64,000 nucleotides of DNA from Agapetus fuscipes (GCA_951799405.1 OX637332.1:2609001-2673000); one strand, 5' to 3'; counted from the stretch's first letter, positions 1 to 9,257 are shown. Notes: generated by a model not told the origin, from the sequence alone. Translations and numbers: made by a program.

Positions 1-128
1 TTTCATTTCATCCAGAGTCATAACCTTTTTCATACAAGCTCTCCTTTTATTATAACTCTGGATGTCCCATTCACTCGCTATTTCGAAAATTTGGTCCATC
101 CATACCTTTCTCTGTCTTCCTCTTTCAC
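1..128 (-). pseudogene. LINE-A ORF 3' end, cut by window start
   Basis: On the minus strand this encodes the C-terminal tail of the LINE-A reverse-transcriptase polyprotein (reads as ...W-M-D-Q-I-x-E-I-A-x-E-W ... M-K-K-V-M-T-L-D-E-M-K). The same peptide recurs at 4907-5092 and 60370-60610. The copy is cut by the window edge and carries no intact ORF. Confidence 0.6.
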
Positions 129-149
129 ATACACAAAGAAAGTAAAAAA

Positions 150-440
150 AATCCAAAAAAAATGTAGCAAATTTATAAACCAACATTAAAAAGCAACATT
201 GCAGATTAGCCGCCACTTCTTCTTGTCCTTGCATACTTCTTTCATTTCAAAAAATGTAGCAAATTAATAAACCAACATTTGAAATCAACATTGCAGATTA
301 GCCGCCACTTCTTCCTGTCCTTGCATACTTCTTTCATTTCATCCAGAGTCATAACCTTTTTCATACAAGTCCTCCTTTTCTTGTGACTCTGGATATCCCA
401 TTCATTCGTTATTCAAGAGATTTTATCCATCCATGATCAT
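150..440 (-). mobile_element. LINE-A fragment with internal tandem duplication
   Basis: LINE-A end of ORF and start of 3' UTR, reverse orientation. Bases 165-246 and 248-331 are two near-identical direct copies of the same piece (AACATTGCAGATTAGCCGCC region), so the copy has a local duplication of about 80 bp. The ORF part extends to about 440 and ends in a truncation. Confidence 0.6.
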
Positions 441-451
441 CCAAGTATCTA

Positions 452-801
452 AATAAAATCTAAATCTAAGCTGCAAAGATATGTATCATTTGAGATTCAT
501 ATTAAATGCATTCCCACAAGCAGACATGCATAATTTTGCGCTTACACATGCCGCATGTGGACCTACAATATAAAAAACCCAATCTCAAATGAACATAAGC
601 CATGCAACTCTTTTTTTTTTAAGGAATCCGTGCGGGAGGCTGCCCAATTCTTGAAAGTCTTGAAGGTCTATGTCACCCTGGAAGGGTGCTGCAAGCTCTT
701 GCTGACCTTCCTTGAAATTGAAACTGGGGTGACATTGGCAAAGTGAACCATTTTTTACAGTATGGGTGGTCAGCCGCATACCAACCTATCAACCAAGGAA
801 A
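452..801 (-). mobile_element. LINE-A 3' end interrupted by a short poly(A) retroelement
   Basis: Reverse-oriented LINE-A 3' unit, from the tail (AAATCTAAATCTAAGC at the left) to the CCTTG-type start near 800. It is split at its GCAACTC site by an insert at 607-703 that begins with a T-run (poly-A on the other strand) and contains CCCGCACGGATT on its own strand. GCAACTC on the left and GCAAGCTC on the right suggest a target-site duplication. Confidence 0.65.
607..703 (-). mobile_element. Short poly(A) SINE-like element (P element)
   Basis: On the minus strand: a body of about 85 bp (ACCCTTCCAGGGTGACATAG ... CCCGCACGGATTCC) ending in an A-run. The same unit sits at 17237-17331 in the same place inside another LINE-A copy, and a related form follows the SINE-2 copies at 40518-40600 and 50708-50790. 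It has no coding potential. It probably spread using LINE machinery. Confidence 0.5.
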
Positions 802-802
802 G

Positions 803-1510
803 GAAAGTATGATTGCAAAAAAACGGAGAGATAGGGTTAGGAATGAGTTAGTGAGAGAAGAATGTGGTCAGTGGTGCAAGGTAAAGTATAAAAGTAAAGT
901 TCGAAAGGGGTTTGTTAAGATGCTTTGGACACATGGAAAGAATGAATGACAAAAAACTGACGATAAAGAGTGTATGCTGCAAGTATGAAGCCGTGGAAGA
1001 AAAAGGCCGAGAAAAGTATGGATGGATAAAATTTCTGAAATAGCGAATGAATGGGATATTCAGAGTCATAACAAAAAGAGAGAGTGCATGATAAAGATTA
1101 TGATTCTGAATGAAATGAAAAAAGTATGTAAGGACCGAAAGAAATGGTGTTTGATTTGAAATGTTAGCGGCTAGGACATTAAATTTTAAGTTTAAGCTTA
1201 ATTTTATTTATAATTTTTAATTTGATATTTAAGGTGTTGCTAAAGTAATTTTTTGTTCATCATTTATAATTTTTTAACTCCTTGACTGATATGTTGATAT
1301 GAGGCTGACTTCCCGTGCTATACAAATTGGTTCACTTTTGCCAATGCCACCCTGGTTTCAGGGAAAGGCGGCAGGAGTTGTAAGGCTTATGTTCACGTGA
1401 GATTTTTTTTTTGCAGAATGTAGGTAGGCGCGAACCTACATGTGCCTATTTGTGGGTATGCATTTAATATGAGCCGTAAGTGAGAATAACACCGAATTGA
1501 TGATAATATC
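803..1510 (+). pseudogene. LINE-A copy: broken RT C-terminus plus 3' UTR
   Basis: One of the longer LINE-A copies. Bases 803-1160 encode, with frameshifts and stops, D-R-V-R-N-E-L-V ... G-R-x-K-V-W-M-D-K-I-S-E-I-A-N-E-W-D-I-Q-S-H-N-K ... C-K-D-R-K-K-W, the post-RT tail seen in many arthropod non-LTR elements and homologous to LINE-B at 9973-10479. Stops at about 946 and 993 and a frame change near 990 make it dead. The 3' UTR follows, with the typical unit from about 1272 to 1480. The clade cannot be settled because the RT core is missing. Confidence 0.65.
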
Positions 1511-1769
1511 TAACTGAAGTTTTGTAAAATGCATCGAATCACTTCTTTAAAATCTGAAGCGGTGAACAAATAAATAATTTGTGCAAGATTCTAAACAGCA
1601 TGGTAAAAACTCACAATAAGGCTTATCAGGGGTATCAAATTTTTAAATCAATATAAAAATAATGTGTTTTGGTGATGTATGCGATAATAGATTTTTATGT
1701 AAAGAAATAAATCAAAGTAAAATTAAATAAATTTTAATTTTACGGCTTCCTAAAGATATTATTATTTAG

Positions 1770-2226
1770 ATTTTCTAGGGTTTGTGTATTCACACAGTGA
1801 AAATTCATTTTATTTAAAATCAAATTATTTTTTATTAAACGTTGTTTTATTTTCACAATAATATTTTAAATCTCGAGTACTTTCGACCTTCAATATTCAG
1901 GTCATTATCAAGAGTGATGTATAAAAAATTAAAATTATTAAGAACAAACCATATATCAAAATTATATAAATTCAAATAAATAGGTAGGTATAGGTACAAT
2001 AAATATGAACTTAATTTAAATTAAATACAAAAAATATTTATTGTACCTATACCTACCTATTTATTTGAATTTATATAATTTTGATCTATGGTTTGTTCTT
2101 AATAATTTTAATTTTTTATACATCACTCTTGATAATGACCTGAATATTGAAGGTCGAAAGTACTCGAGATTTAAAATAATATTGTGAAAATAAAACAACG
2201 TTTAATAAAAAATAATTTGATTTTTA
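1770..2226 (-). mobile_element. PLE-like fold-back (190-bp hairpin)
   Basis: Arms 1817-2006 and 2034-2224 are reverse complements over about 190 bp with only about two mismatches, separated by 27 bp. Outside the left arm, on the minus strand (1813 down to 1775), lies a start codon opening M-N-F-H-C-V-N-T-Q-T-L-E-N, the same opening seen beside the other fold-backs. Each arm holds a degenerate hammerhead-like motif (1875-1911 minus, 2129-2165 plus). This fits inverted terminal copies of a Penelope-like retroelement. No RT domain is present. Confidence 0.55.
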
Positions 2227-2227
2227 A

Positions 2228-2530
2228 TATTATTATTTATTGATTGAGAAAATGTAGTTTGTCGTGTATGTTCCTTGACTTATAGGTTGGTATGCGGCTG
2301 ACCACCCATACTGTAAAAATGGTTCACTTTACCAATGACACCACTGTCTCAGGGAAGGACGGTAAGAGTTGCGGGGTGTATTTCCATTTGAGATTTGGTT
2401 TTTATGTTGTAGGTTCACATGCGGCATGTGCAAGCGCGAGCTTGTACGTGTCTGGTTGTGAGAATGCATGTAATGTGAATCTCCAACGTAACATATCTTT
2501 GCAACTTAGATTAGATTAGATTAGATTAGA
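2228..2530 (+). mobile_element. LINE-A 3' end, GATTA-tail subfamily
   Basis: Starts in the UTR directly beside the hairpin and runs to a (GATTA)n tail at about 2509-2530. Diagnostic GCGGCTGACCACCCATACTG and GTGCAAGCGCGA motifs are present. An ORF of 75 codons beginning M-R-L-T-T-H-T-V-K occurs but is not conserved in frame between copies. Confidence 0.7.
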
Positions 2531-2554
2531 CAGCTTCAAATTATCACCGTAGTG

Positions 2555-2810
2555 CTTGTTTGTCGTATGTATGTACAATGTACATTACATTTCACATGAG
2601 CAATGTTTGTATGTGTACTGGACCAATGTGTCTGGAAATTGATTTTTAAATTTTCAAAAAAACTCTAACATTGTCGTGTTTTGCGTTTTTTTCTTAGCTC
2701 AGATTGTGTAAAATGTAATTTTTAAGACAATTTTGCTGAAAGGCCATCTTTGAATTGGGGGACGAAATTTCTATTTAATGAGCCTAGTATTTTTTTACTG
2801 AAATTCAAAT
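2555..2810 (+). repeat. Dispersed repeat R1 (AGCTCAGATTGTGTA family)
   Basis: Contains GTGTACTGGACCAATGTGTC followed about 100 bp later by TTAGCTCAGATTGTGTA. The same pair recurs at 27925-28135, 50455-50640, 51825-51930 (minus) and around an A insertion at 59018-59475. Non-coding; class unknown. Confidence 0.55.
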
Positions 2811-2829
2811 GCATTATATATGATTTTTT

Positions 2830-3040
2830 CAGTGTGTTGGTATAAAGCTGACCACCCATGCTTTAGACATTGGTTCACTTTGCCAATGTCACCCCTTATT
2901 CAGAGAACGTGGGTAAAAGTTTCAAAGCTTAATGTTAATTTGAGGGTTGGGTTTTCATTTAGTAAATACACATTCAGAATGTGTAGGCGCGAATTAATAC
3001 GAATTTTCTTGTAAATGATAATACATATATCTTTGTATTT
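2830..3040 (+). mobile_element. Diverged LINE-A 3' end
   Basis: Recognisable by GTTGGTATAAAGCTGACCAC, TTCACTTTGCCAATGTCACC and a decayed ATATCTTTG end. It is older than its neighbours, with many substitutions. Confidence 0.55.
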
Positions 3041-3094
3041 ATTGTTAAAAAAAGTTTTAACAATCAAAAATCCAAATTACATTTTAGTTGAATG

Positions 3095-3510
3095 ACGAAC
3101 AAGGAAATAAATTATTAAAAAATGATAACAAACTTTGTTTAGTTCTACTTTATTTATTTTTATTTAGTTACAAACAAAAATAACGAGTTGTGAACGGTTT
3201 CGGCCTCTTGGCCATCCTCAGAGAAACTGAAATCTTAAAATAATGGGAGACTATATAAAGCAAAATGAATATTATACACACAGTAGAATTAGGAGAAATA
3301 TGAAAAATTATAAAGAATAGCTTTGTGAATTTTAAGGATGGCCAAGAGGCCGAAACCGGTCACAACTCGTTATTTTTGTTTGTAACTAAATAAAAATAAA
3401 TAAAGTAGAACTAAACAAAGTTTGTTATCATTTTTTAATAATTAAAATGGAGTTCTACAATGTTTCCGCTAAAACTTTTCAAAAAAAGGAAATAAATTGT
3501 AATCGTTAAG
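3095..3510. mobile_element. PLE-like fold-back with start peptide
   Basis: Two inverted arms of about 100 bp (about 3117-3215 and 3337-3437) share AACGAGTTGTGAACGG and AACAAACTTTGTTTAG. The left arm carries CTGAGGA-T-GGCC-AAGA-GGCC-GAA (3192-3221, minus). The right arm has lost the CTG. After the right arm, ATG at 3447 opens M-E-F-Y-N-V-S-A-K-T-F-Q-K before a stop at 3507-3509, a diverged form of the M-N-F-H-S-V-N opening found at other fold-backs. Confidence 0.5.
3192..3221 (-). ncRNA. Hammerhead-like motif (PLE)
   Basis: CTGAGGA, one extra T, stem GGCC/GGCC with loop AAGA, GAA, then ACCGT and T. This matches a hammerhead core except for one nucleotide between CTGANGA and stem II. The part in the place of stem III is only a few bases, as in PLE hammerheads reported to act as dimers. 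Self-cleavage is not shown. Confidence 0.4.
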
Positions 3511-3737
3511 GGTTGCACTGAAAAACAAACCGTTCGTTACTTTGACTGATAGGCCACAGATGTCATTGCTTTCTGTTTGAAAAAAAAAATGTAATACTAT
3601 TGATAATTAATTTTAATTTTATAGTTGTGAATTATATGATTGTAAAAAATATTTCAAGGTTATTCACAGCACGTTTGATCCGTGGCTGATCCATGAATCA
3701 TTGTTTTTTTTATTTTGAAAATTCACTTTAAGCGGCA

Positions 3738-4292
3738 ATCCAGTCATAAATTTTCATTTGAGTATACAGCAACCGGCCAACATCACTACGATTATTTGGG
3801 TGTAAGGTGGTACAATGCACTTTTTTCCAGGTATGAGCATGATAAGCACGCAGATCCTAAGGCCATTAAGTACATGATCAGCAAATATTTGAAAGAGGTG
3901 TAAATAGTTGAGTGTTTATATTTATTTGGTTTTTCCTATATTATTCTTATCATTATTATTTTTGTTATTTTTTTCATATATCTACATATAATGTATATGT
4001 ATAATTACTATTTCTGTATTTTCTATTTAAACTTGTTACCTCTTTATGTTATTTTATTTTATTTTTTGTCTTCCTGTTTTTGCTAAGTAATGACTAAATG
4101 GTGTATACATATATTGTTTTTTTTTTTTTTATGATTTTTATCTATTAAGTGATTAATTTTAAGTTAAGATAAGTTGGAATCCTCCCCAAAACACAAGCTA
4201 TGCTTACTTTGAGGAGTATTTATTGCAATTATATTTTTAAAATTTATTTTTATTGTAATACTTTGTACATATTGATAAAAACAATAAAGACC
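3738..4292 (+). pseudogene. Possible Jockey/CR1-like LINE ORF end and 3' UTR
   Basis: An open frame ends at 3903 with L-G-V-R-W-Y-N-A-L-F ... D-P-K-A-I-K-Y-M-I-S-K-Y-L-K-E-V, resembling the 'x-W-Y-N-x-L-P ... F-K-x-x-L-K-x-Y-L' end common to Jockey and CR1 group RT proteins. A 390-bp T-rich 3' UTR follows and ends in AATAAAGACC. The nominal start at 3715 lies in a PLE-like piece (GAAAATTCACTTTA), so this is a 5'-truncated insertion. A host last exon is the alternative. Confidence 0.35.
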
Positions 4293-4335
4293 TTATGAAT
4301 TATGAGTCTAACTTCCTTCCTTCCTCAGAAGGTCT

Positions 4336-4400
4336 CAGTGAGGAGGTACCGGCCACCCCTAGTGGAACAACGGCAGGGTGCAATAACAGTAACAGCGTCA
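4336..4400 (+). mobile_element. LINE-C 3' end fragment
   Basis: GAGGAGGTACCGGCCACCCC and TAGTGGAAC followed by a GTAACAG-like tail: the terminal 65 bp of LINE-C, whose longer copies lie at 57893-58100 and, reversed, at 20597-20850 and 27293-27560. Confidence 0.55.
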
Positions 4401-4878
4401 AAAATATCTATTTTCAACTTTGTTTTGTTGTTTTCAAGTGTGAAGATTTGCGTTTATACTACACGGGACTGTTGTAGGATGTGAAACTCTTTGGGGGCTT
4501 GCGTTTTTTTTCGTCATTTTTTCTCTATTTTTCGTCGACTTTCTGCCAAGTCCGCTCGGCGAGAGACGTAATTCCATCTGAAGCGTTTGTAACTCAAAAA
4601 TAAGTATGACGTCAGCACGCACACCTCTCTTGGGCCGGCGCGGAAAAACACATTTCGCTCTAATAGCCTGTGCAATCATCAGATGGATGTTTGCGCCACG
4701 GACCGTTGTTCAAAGTCAGACCTTTGCTGTTGTGGTGATAGAGAAATTAACACTTTAAGAAAAAAACATACATTGTTTTGTTTGCCATATTTATCTTTCA
4801 TACCTTCTATAATCTAAGCTACATATATTATCCCCGAAGGGTTTTGTATCATAAATAGGTATTTATTAATATACATAC
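4401..4878. other. No gene seen; unassigned sequence
   Basis: Bases 4490-4690 are more GC-rich than the surroundings and contain a perfect CRE palindrome TGACGTCA at 4607-4614, but no convincing ORF or exon. The rest is AT-rich. Confidence 0.4.
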
Positions 4879-4884
4879 ATTAAT

Positions 4885-5345
4885 AAATGGATACATTAAT
4901 GATGGATGTCGTGGAAGAGGAAGACCGAGAAAGGTATGGATGGACCAAGTTTTCGAAATAGCGAGTGAATGGGATATCCAGAGTCATAATAAAAGGAGAG
5001 CTTGTATGAAAAAGGTTATGACTCTGGATGAAATGAAAGAAGTATGCAAGGACAGGAAGAAGTGGCGGCTAATCTGCAATGCTGATTTGTAATGTTGGTT
5101 TATTAGTTTGCTACATTTTTTGCATAAGAAAGTTTTTACTTTTTTGTATAGATTTCTTTTTAAGGTTTTGTTGTTTTTTTATGCTTAAATGTTATTTATT
5201 ACTCGTATTCCTTGACTTATAGGTTGGTATGAGGTTGACCACCCATACTGTAAAAACTTTGCCAATGTCACCCCTGTGTCAGGGAAGGTCGGCAAAAGTT
5301 GTAGGGCTTATGTTCATTTAAGGTTTGGATTTTATTTGTAAGTAC
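4885..5345 (+). pseudogene. LINE-A: ORF end plus 3' UTR
   Basis: Bases 4907-5092 read without interruption as G-R-G-R-P-R-K-V-W-M-D-Q-V-F-E-I-A-S-E-W ... M-K-E-V-C-K-D-R-K-K-W-R-L-I-C-N-A-D-L and a natural stop, showing the true C-terminus of the LINE-A ORF. The 3' UTR follows and the terminal unit begins at about 5208. The copy breaks at 5345, where an inverted A piece begins. Confidence 0.65.
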
Positions 5346-5351
5346 ACATTC

Positions 5352-5445
5352 AGCCTTCCCTAACACAGGGGTGACATTGGCAAAGTGAACCATTTTCTAC
5401 AGTATGGGTGGTCAGCCTCATAACAACATATAAGTCAAGGAAAAT
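5352..5445 (-). mobile_element. Inverted LINE-A piece facing the previous copy
   Basis: Reverse complement of the first 90 bp of the LINE-A 3' unit, ending TATAAGTCAAGGA. With 5214-5345 it forms a head-to-head inverted pair. Confidence 0.6.
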
Positions 5446-5539
5446 ACTTATTATTTAGTTTTATAATCGGTGTAGCTTCGTGACTTATAGGTTGGTATGA
5501 AGCTGACCGCCATTTCTGACCCTTTCTGTGGGTCAATTG

Positions 5540-5640
5540 TGTGTTGTAATTTCTTTTATTTTTTAATTCCTCATTAAAAAATAATCAATTTTTAACAATG
5601 AATTTCCACAGTGTTTCACTAAAATCTTTTGAATTTTTTT
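5540..5640 (+). mobile_element. PLE-like start region
   Basis: ATG at 5598 opens M-N-F-H-S-V-S-L-K-S-F, matching the start peptide at 53201 and 3447. It is cut by a SINE-1 head at 5641, so the downstream frame is not PLE. Confidence 0.4.
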
Positions 5641-5709
5641 TTACTCTCTGTGGGATTCTAACCCGAGCTTACAGCATGGAATACAAGCACTCTACCAACT
5701 TAGCTATCG
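5641..5709 (-). mobile_element. SINE-1 tRNA-like head
   Basis: Reverse complement of a tRNA-like head with A box TAGCTAAGTTGGTAGAGTGC and a B box one base off GGTTCGAATCC. The body is missing. Its 5' end abuts the TTACAG-type tail of the LINE-B copy at 5710. Confidence 0.6.
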
Positions 5710-6166
5710 ACTGTAACTGTAACTGTAAGTCTGTCGCCATTCCTCTAGGGGTAACCAGAGCCTCTGCAGAGCTGCCTTCATTTTTTCCTATCCTTACATA
5801 CCTCTTTCAATTCATTCAAATCCATCACCTTTTTCATGCATTTTCTTCTTTTACCCTCGCTTTGTACATCCCATTCTTTCACAATCTCCTTTATCTGATC
5901 ACTCCATTATTTTTTCAGTCGTCCATTATCTTTTTTCCTTTCAAACTACCTCTGTATACATAATTTGTCAGTCTATCATCATTCATTCTTTCCACATGCC
6001 CAAATCATCTCATCACATTATTTGTTTTTCTTTACCTTAACTTTCATATCCTCTTTCAAATAACATTCGTTCTTTACCCATTCATTCCTAGCTCTATTCC
6101 TCAGAGTTTTTCCTGTCATGCTTCTCAAATGCTTCATTTCCACCGTACATACTTTACTTACTTCGC
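5710..6166 (-). pseudogene. LINE-B RT C-terminus, reversed
   Basis: The minus strand runs from the K-V-C-T-V-E-M-K-H-L-R-S-M-T-G-K-T-L region (about 6150) to the L-C-R-G-S-G end and a (TTACAG)-type tail at 5710-5730. Frameshifts and stops interrupt it. It is homologous to 9973-10479. Confidence 0.6.
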
Positions 6167-6376
6167 TTTGTCGGGACAAAGTAAATAAAATCTCCGACAG
6201 TCTGGTTGCAGCTTATTTGCAAAGGATATCTGCACATGAGATGCCGTCTTCCTCATTAACTATCAATGGAACAAGACTTCCTGGCCAAGTCCCATCAAAC
6301 TATTAACATAATACTATGTGGAAGCTACTTATCCGGACTCATACAATGTGCACGGCTTTAAAGAGCCTCCTACGTG

Positions 6377-7140
6377 TCTATAATCTATAATCTAAGTTGC
6401 AAAGATGTATTCCACTTAAGATTACCGGTCGATAGCTCAGTTGGTAGAGTGCTTGCATTCCATGCCGTGAGCTCGGGTTCGAATCCCGCCGAGGCGAGGG
6501 TGTCAGAAATGATTTCCCGTTTCGGTGTTTGTTTCAAACCCTAAAATAAAAATGCCGGCAAGGTTTACTCAGCCTTCACAAGAAATGAGTACCAGTTCTC
6601 TCGGGAGCTGGGAAACCCCCACTTCATCTGAAGTGGTTGGCGTAAGGCCGGCCCCCTTACCTGTAAAAATAAATAGGTTCAACTCGCCACGTGCGACCCC
6701 TTCGGGGATAACGCGGCAAGAAGTTACACTATATGTGTAGCTTAGTTGCGTTTTGCGTTTATTAATATTTTATGCATTCCCATAAGCAGACATACGTGTG
6801 CTCAAACTCTCCTCATACCCGTCCTGTATGTTTGTGTCAGAATGACCCACAGCACAAGGACGCTTGAACAAAGACATATATTTTCTCAAGGTGAAGGAAA
6901 GCCTTCTCGTGAAGTGAAAGCAACGGCACAACAAAACAAAAACTCTGGGTAAGAGGCGTCCTCATGACTCTACAAGTAAATGGTTCGATGTTACTGGTAT
7001 ACACATGCCGCATGTGGAACTACAATATAAAAACCCAAATCTCAAATGAACATTAGCACTGCCACTCTTGCCGACCTTCCCTAAAACAGGAGTGACATTG
7101 GCAAATTGAACCATTTTTTACAGTACGGGTGGTCAGCCGC
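6377..7140 (-). mobile_element. LINE-A 3' end split by SINE-1 and a second insert
   Basis: Reversed LINE-A pieces at 6377-6423, about 6747-6800 and 6992-7140 are collinear. A full SINE-1 (6424-6746) sits between the first two and about 200 bp of unidentified sequence (6801-6991) between the last two. The first insertion point matches the ATTTGAGATTCATATTAAAT stretch of intact copies. Confidence 0.55.
6424..6746 (+). mobile_element. SINE-1, full length
   Basis: tRNA-derived SINE. The head has A box TAGCTCAGTTGGTAGAGTGC and B box GGGTTCGAATCCC. The body has CAGAAATGATTTCCCGTTTC, CTCAGCCTTCACAAGAAATG and CTGAAGTGGTTGGCGTAAGG. The 3' end is GTGTAGCTTAGTTGCGTT. About 320 bp with no ORF. Pol III transcription from the internal boxes is expected. 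The acceptor stem and loop are too altered for a functional tRNA. Confidence 0.75.
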
Positions 7141-7164
7141 AAAAATAATTAAAATTTAACGTAA

Positions 7165-7470
7165 TTAAATTGTTTAATTTATAATTTTTTTTATGAATTC
7201 AAACCAAAACACTGTTTAGTTTCACAATAAAATTTGTTTACAAAGATTGAAATCTTTAAAACAAATTACAAACGTTTTCGACCTAGTAGTTTTAATTAAG
7301 TAACGTTTGTAATTTGTTTTAAAGATTTTAGTCTTTTTAAATAAATTTTATTGTGAAAATAAACAGTGTTTTGGTTTGAATTCATTCAAAAAATTATAAA
7401 TGAAACAATATGAATTTTCACAGTGTTAATACACAAACAATACAAAATATAAAAATGTAATTAAATTGTG
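7165..7470 (+). mobile_element. PLE-like fold-back with start peptide
   Basis: Inverted arms (about 7190-7295 and 7305-7390) share AAACACTGTTTAGTTTCACA and TTACAAACGTTTTCGACCTA. After the right arm, ATG at 7411 opens M-N-F-H-S-V-N-T-Q-T-I-Q-N and soon stops. The hammerhead-like motif is truncated here: GAAAACGTTTG remains but CTGATGA is missing. Confidence 0.5.
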
Positions 7471-7477
7471 TCAATGT

Positions 7478-7530
7478 TATAAATCCACAATCTCCACTGA
7501 AGAGGCATAGGAAGAAGAAGACGAAGTTGT
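7478..7530 (+). mobile_element. LINE-F 3' terminal fragment
   Basis: ATCTCCACTGAAGAGGCATA and a purine-rich GAAGAAGAAGACGAAG end match the end of the reversed LINE-F at 37595-37860. Confidence 0.35.
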
Positions 7531-7624
7531 GAAAAATATTTACCTTCTTTTGTGGCATGCACACTTTCGACCACTTATTTTTGACCGCATTTTTCAGAGA
7601 CTGTTATTATTCCGTAATTGACTG

Positions 7625-8080
7625 TCTGGGTAGTGAAAGACCGAGAAAGGTATGAATGGACCAAATTTTCGAAATAGAGAATGAATGGGATATCCAGAGT
7701 CATAATAAAAGGAGAGCTTGTATGAAAAAGGTTATGACTCTGGATGAGATGAAAGAAGTATGCGAGGACCGAAAAAAATGGCGGTTGATCTGTAATGCTG
7801 GCGTTTAAGGCTAAGGCTTTAACAAAAATATTCTTCACTTTTATATAGAATATGTTTTGTAGGTTTTAATTTTTACTGTTTTATTGTTTAGTGTTTGTTT
7901 GTTTTTCATACTTAAATGTAATTAATTGCTTGTATTCCTTGACATATAGGTTGGTATGAGACTGACCACCCATACTGTAAAACATGGTTCACTTTGCCAA
8001 TGTCACCCCTGTTTCAGGGAAGCTCGGCAAGAGTTGCAGGGCTTATGTTCATTTGTGATTGGGTTTTTTATATTGTTTAT
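7625..8080 (+). pseudogene. LINE-A: ORF end plus 3' UTR
   Basis: Encodes R-P-R-K-V ... E-I-E-N-E-W-D-I-Q-S-H-N-K-R-R-A-C-M-K-K-V-M-T-L, then C-E-D-R-K-K-W-R-L-I-C-N-A and a stop. The UTR carries the terminal unit from about 7937 and breaks at about 8080, where the next A copy starts. Confidence 0.6.
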
Positions 8081-8082
8081 AT

Positions 8083-8335
8083 TCCTTGACTTATAGGTTG
8101 GTATGAGGCTGACCACCCATACTGTAAAAAATGGTTCACTTTGCCAATGTCACCCCTGTTTCAGGGAAGGTCGGCAAAAGCTGTGGGGCTTATGTTCATT
8201 TGAGGTTTGGATTTTATTTGTAAGTACACATTCAGCATTTGTAAGCGCGAACTACACTTGTTGGTTTGTGGGCATACATCTGAGAGCTTTAAATGAATAT
8301 ATCCTTGCAACTTAGATTATAGATTATTATAGATT
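8083..8335 (+). mobile_element. LINE-A 3' end, GATTATA-tail subfamily
   Basis: Almost identical to the copies at 48103-48349 and, reversed, 38372-38622. It carries subfamily markers TTCATTTGAGGTTTGGATTT and ACACATTCAGCATTTGTAAG and a GATTATA tail. Young by similarity. Confidence 0.7.
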
Positions 8336-8705
8336 ATAGGTTCACATGCGGCAAGTGTTAGCGCGAACTTATACATGCCTGCTTGTGGGAATGCGTTTAA
8401 TATGAATCTTATGTATACAAAGAAAGTGTACAAGGAAAACGGGGGAAGGGACGACCGAGAAAAGTATATAGTGATCAGATTGAGGAGATTGTGAAAGAAT
8501 GGGGTAAAGAAAGTGAGCGTAAAAGAAGAAAATGCATGAAAAAGGTGATGGATATGAATGAATTGAAAGAGGTATGTAAGGATAGGAAAAAATGGAGGCA
8601 ACTCGGCAGAGGCTCTGGTTACCACTAGCGGAATGGTGACAGAGTTACAGTTGCAGTATTACAGTTACAGTTAAATGCTGTATATCTTTGCAGCTTAGAT
8701 TTAGA
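8336..8705 (+). mobile_element. LINE-A 3' end split by a LINE-B insertion
   Basis: LINE-A sequence at about 8336-8404 (TTCACATGCGGCAAGTGTTA) continues at 8669-8705 (CTGTATATCTTTGCAGCTTA). The gap is a same-strand, 5'-truncated LINE-B at about 8405-8668 ending in repeats of TTACAG. Confidence 0.6.
8405..8668 (+). pseudogene. LINE-B, 5'-truncated, inside LINE-A
   Basis: Begins at the K-E-S-V region and carries the K-G-R-P-R-K-V ... I-E-E-I-V-K-E-W ... C-M-K-K-V-M-D-M-N-E-L-K-E-V-C-K-D-R-K-K-W-R-Q-L end with frame damage. The tail is TTACAGTTGCAGTATTACAG. It shows LINE-B retrotransposing after this A copy was in place. Confidence 0.6.
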
Positions 8706-8809
8706 TTTAAACTGTAACCTAGCTAAAGCATCAACCATTTTAAATCACTTTTTTCTATTGTTGGCGTTTAACCAATTGCGTCTGTCCCAATGAACATAAA
8801 TCTCTGCAA

Positions 8810-9070
8810 ATTAAAATGACGTCACACGCTTTAAGTACTCATTAATCATTTTCTCACGTTCCTTCTTCAACTTCAATCCATTTAATTTTGCAGTGAATAG
8901 AAGCGATTGTGTACTGTACGTTTTGTGAGGTACCTATTGATAAAAAACGAGACGCGATAACAGGGTAAGAAAATCCATCAGATACTTTTCTTGAAAACAA
9001 AAAAAATGTGGGCGGAGTCTGAGAAAAGCGAGTGCGCAAGCGTGGAGGCGGGGCCTGTGACGTCATCCCC
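8810..9070. promoter_or_regulatory. Promoter-like segment with two CRE palindromes
   Basis: Perfect TGACGTCA at 8817-8824 and 9058-9065. The second lies just after a GC box GGCGGGGC (9047-9054) in a locally GC-rich stretch (GTGGGCGGAGTCTG). No clear first exon was seen on either side. It could be a host regulatory element, a decayed promoter of an element, or chance. Confidence 0.25.
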
Positions 9071-9144
9071 TAAAGAAAATCTCATGACTTGTTATGACAT
9101 TCAAAATAAGAAAAACTCGAAAAAACAATATGTCACATTACTAT

Positions 9145-9257
9145 AATATCTATAATCTAAGTTGATCGATGGCGGTTGATCTGTAATGTTGGCGGCTAGG
9201 GTTTATTAAATTGGAATTTGTCTTCTGTTTGTTGTCCATAGGTATTATTATTTATTT
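9145..9257 (+). repeat. First copy of a 115-bp direct duplication (LINE-A UTR)
   Basis: CTATAATCTAAGTTGATCGA and about 100 bp of LINE-A UTR recur at 9527-9648 with the same left junction. A reversed A copy lies between the two. Confidence 0.5.

Noticed and set aside
5598..5963. 121-codon frame as a gene
   Set aside because: Only the first 11 codons match the PLE-like start peptide. The rest runs through a reversed SINE-1 head and antisense LINE-B.
6424..6500. tRNA gene
   Set aside because: A and B boxes are present but the acceptor stem does not close, and the same head is always followed by a SINE-1 body. It is a tRNA-derived SINE head. The same holds for SINE-2 heads at 60636-60716 and 58812.
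8103..8315. A 70-75 codon frame starting M-R-L-T-T-H-T-V-K repeated in many LINE-A copies
   Set aside because: It lies in the LINE-A 3' UTR. Single-base changes in the A-run after the start shift the frame between subfamilies, giving entirely different proteins, and many copies have stops. It is not conserved as protein.
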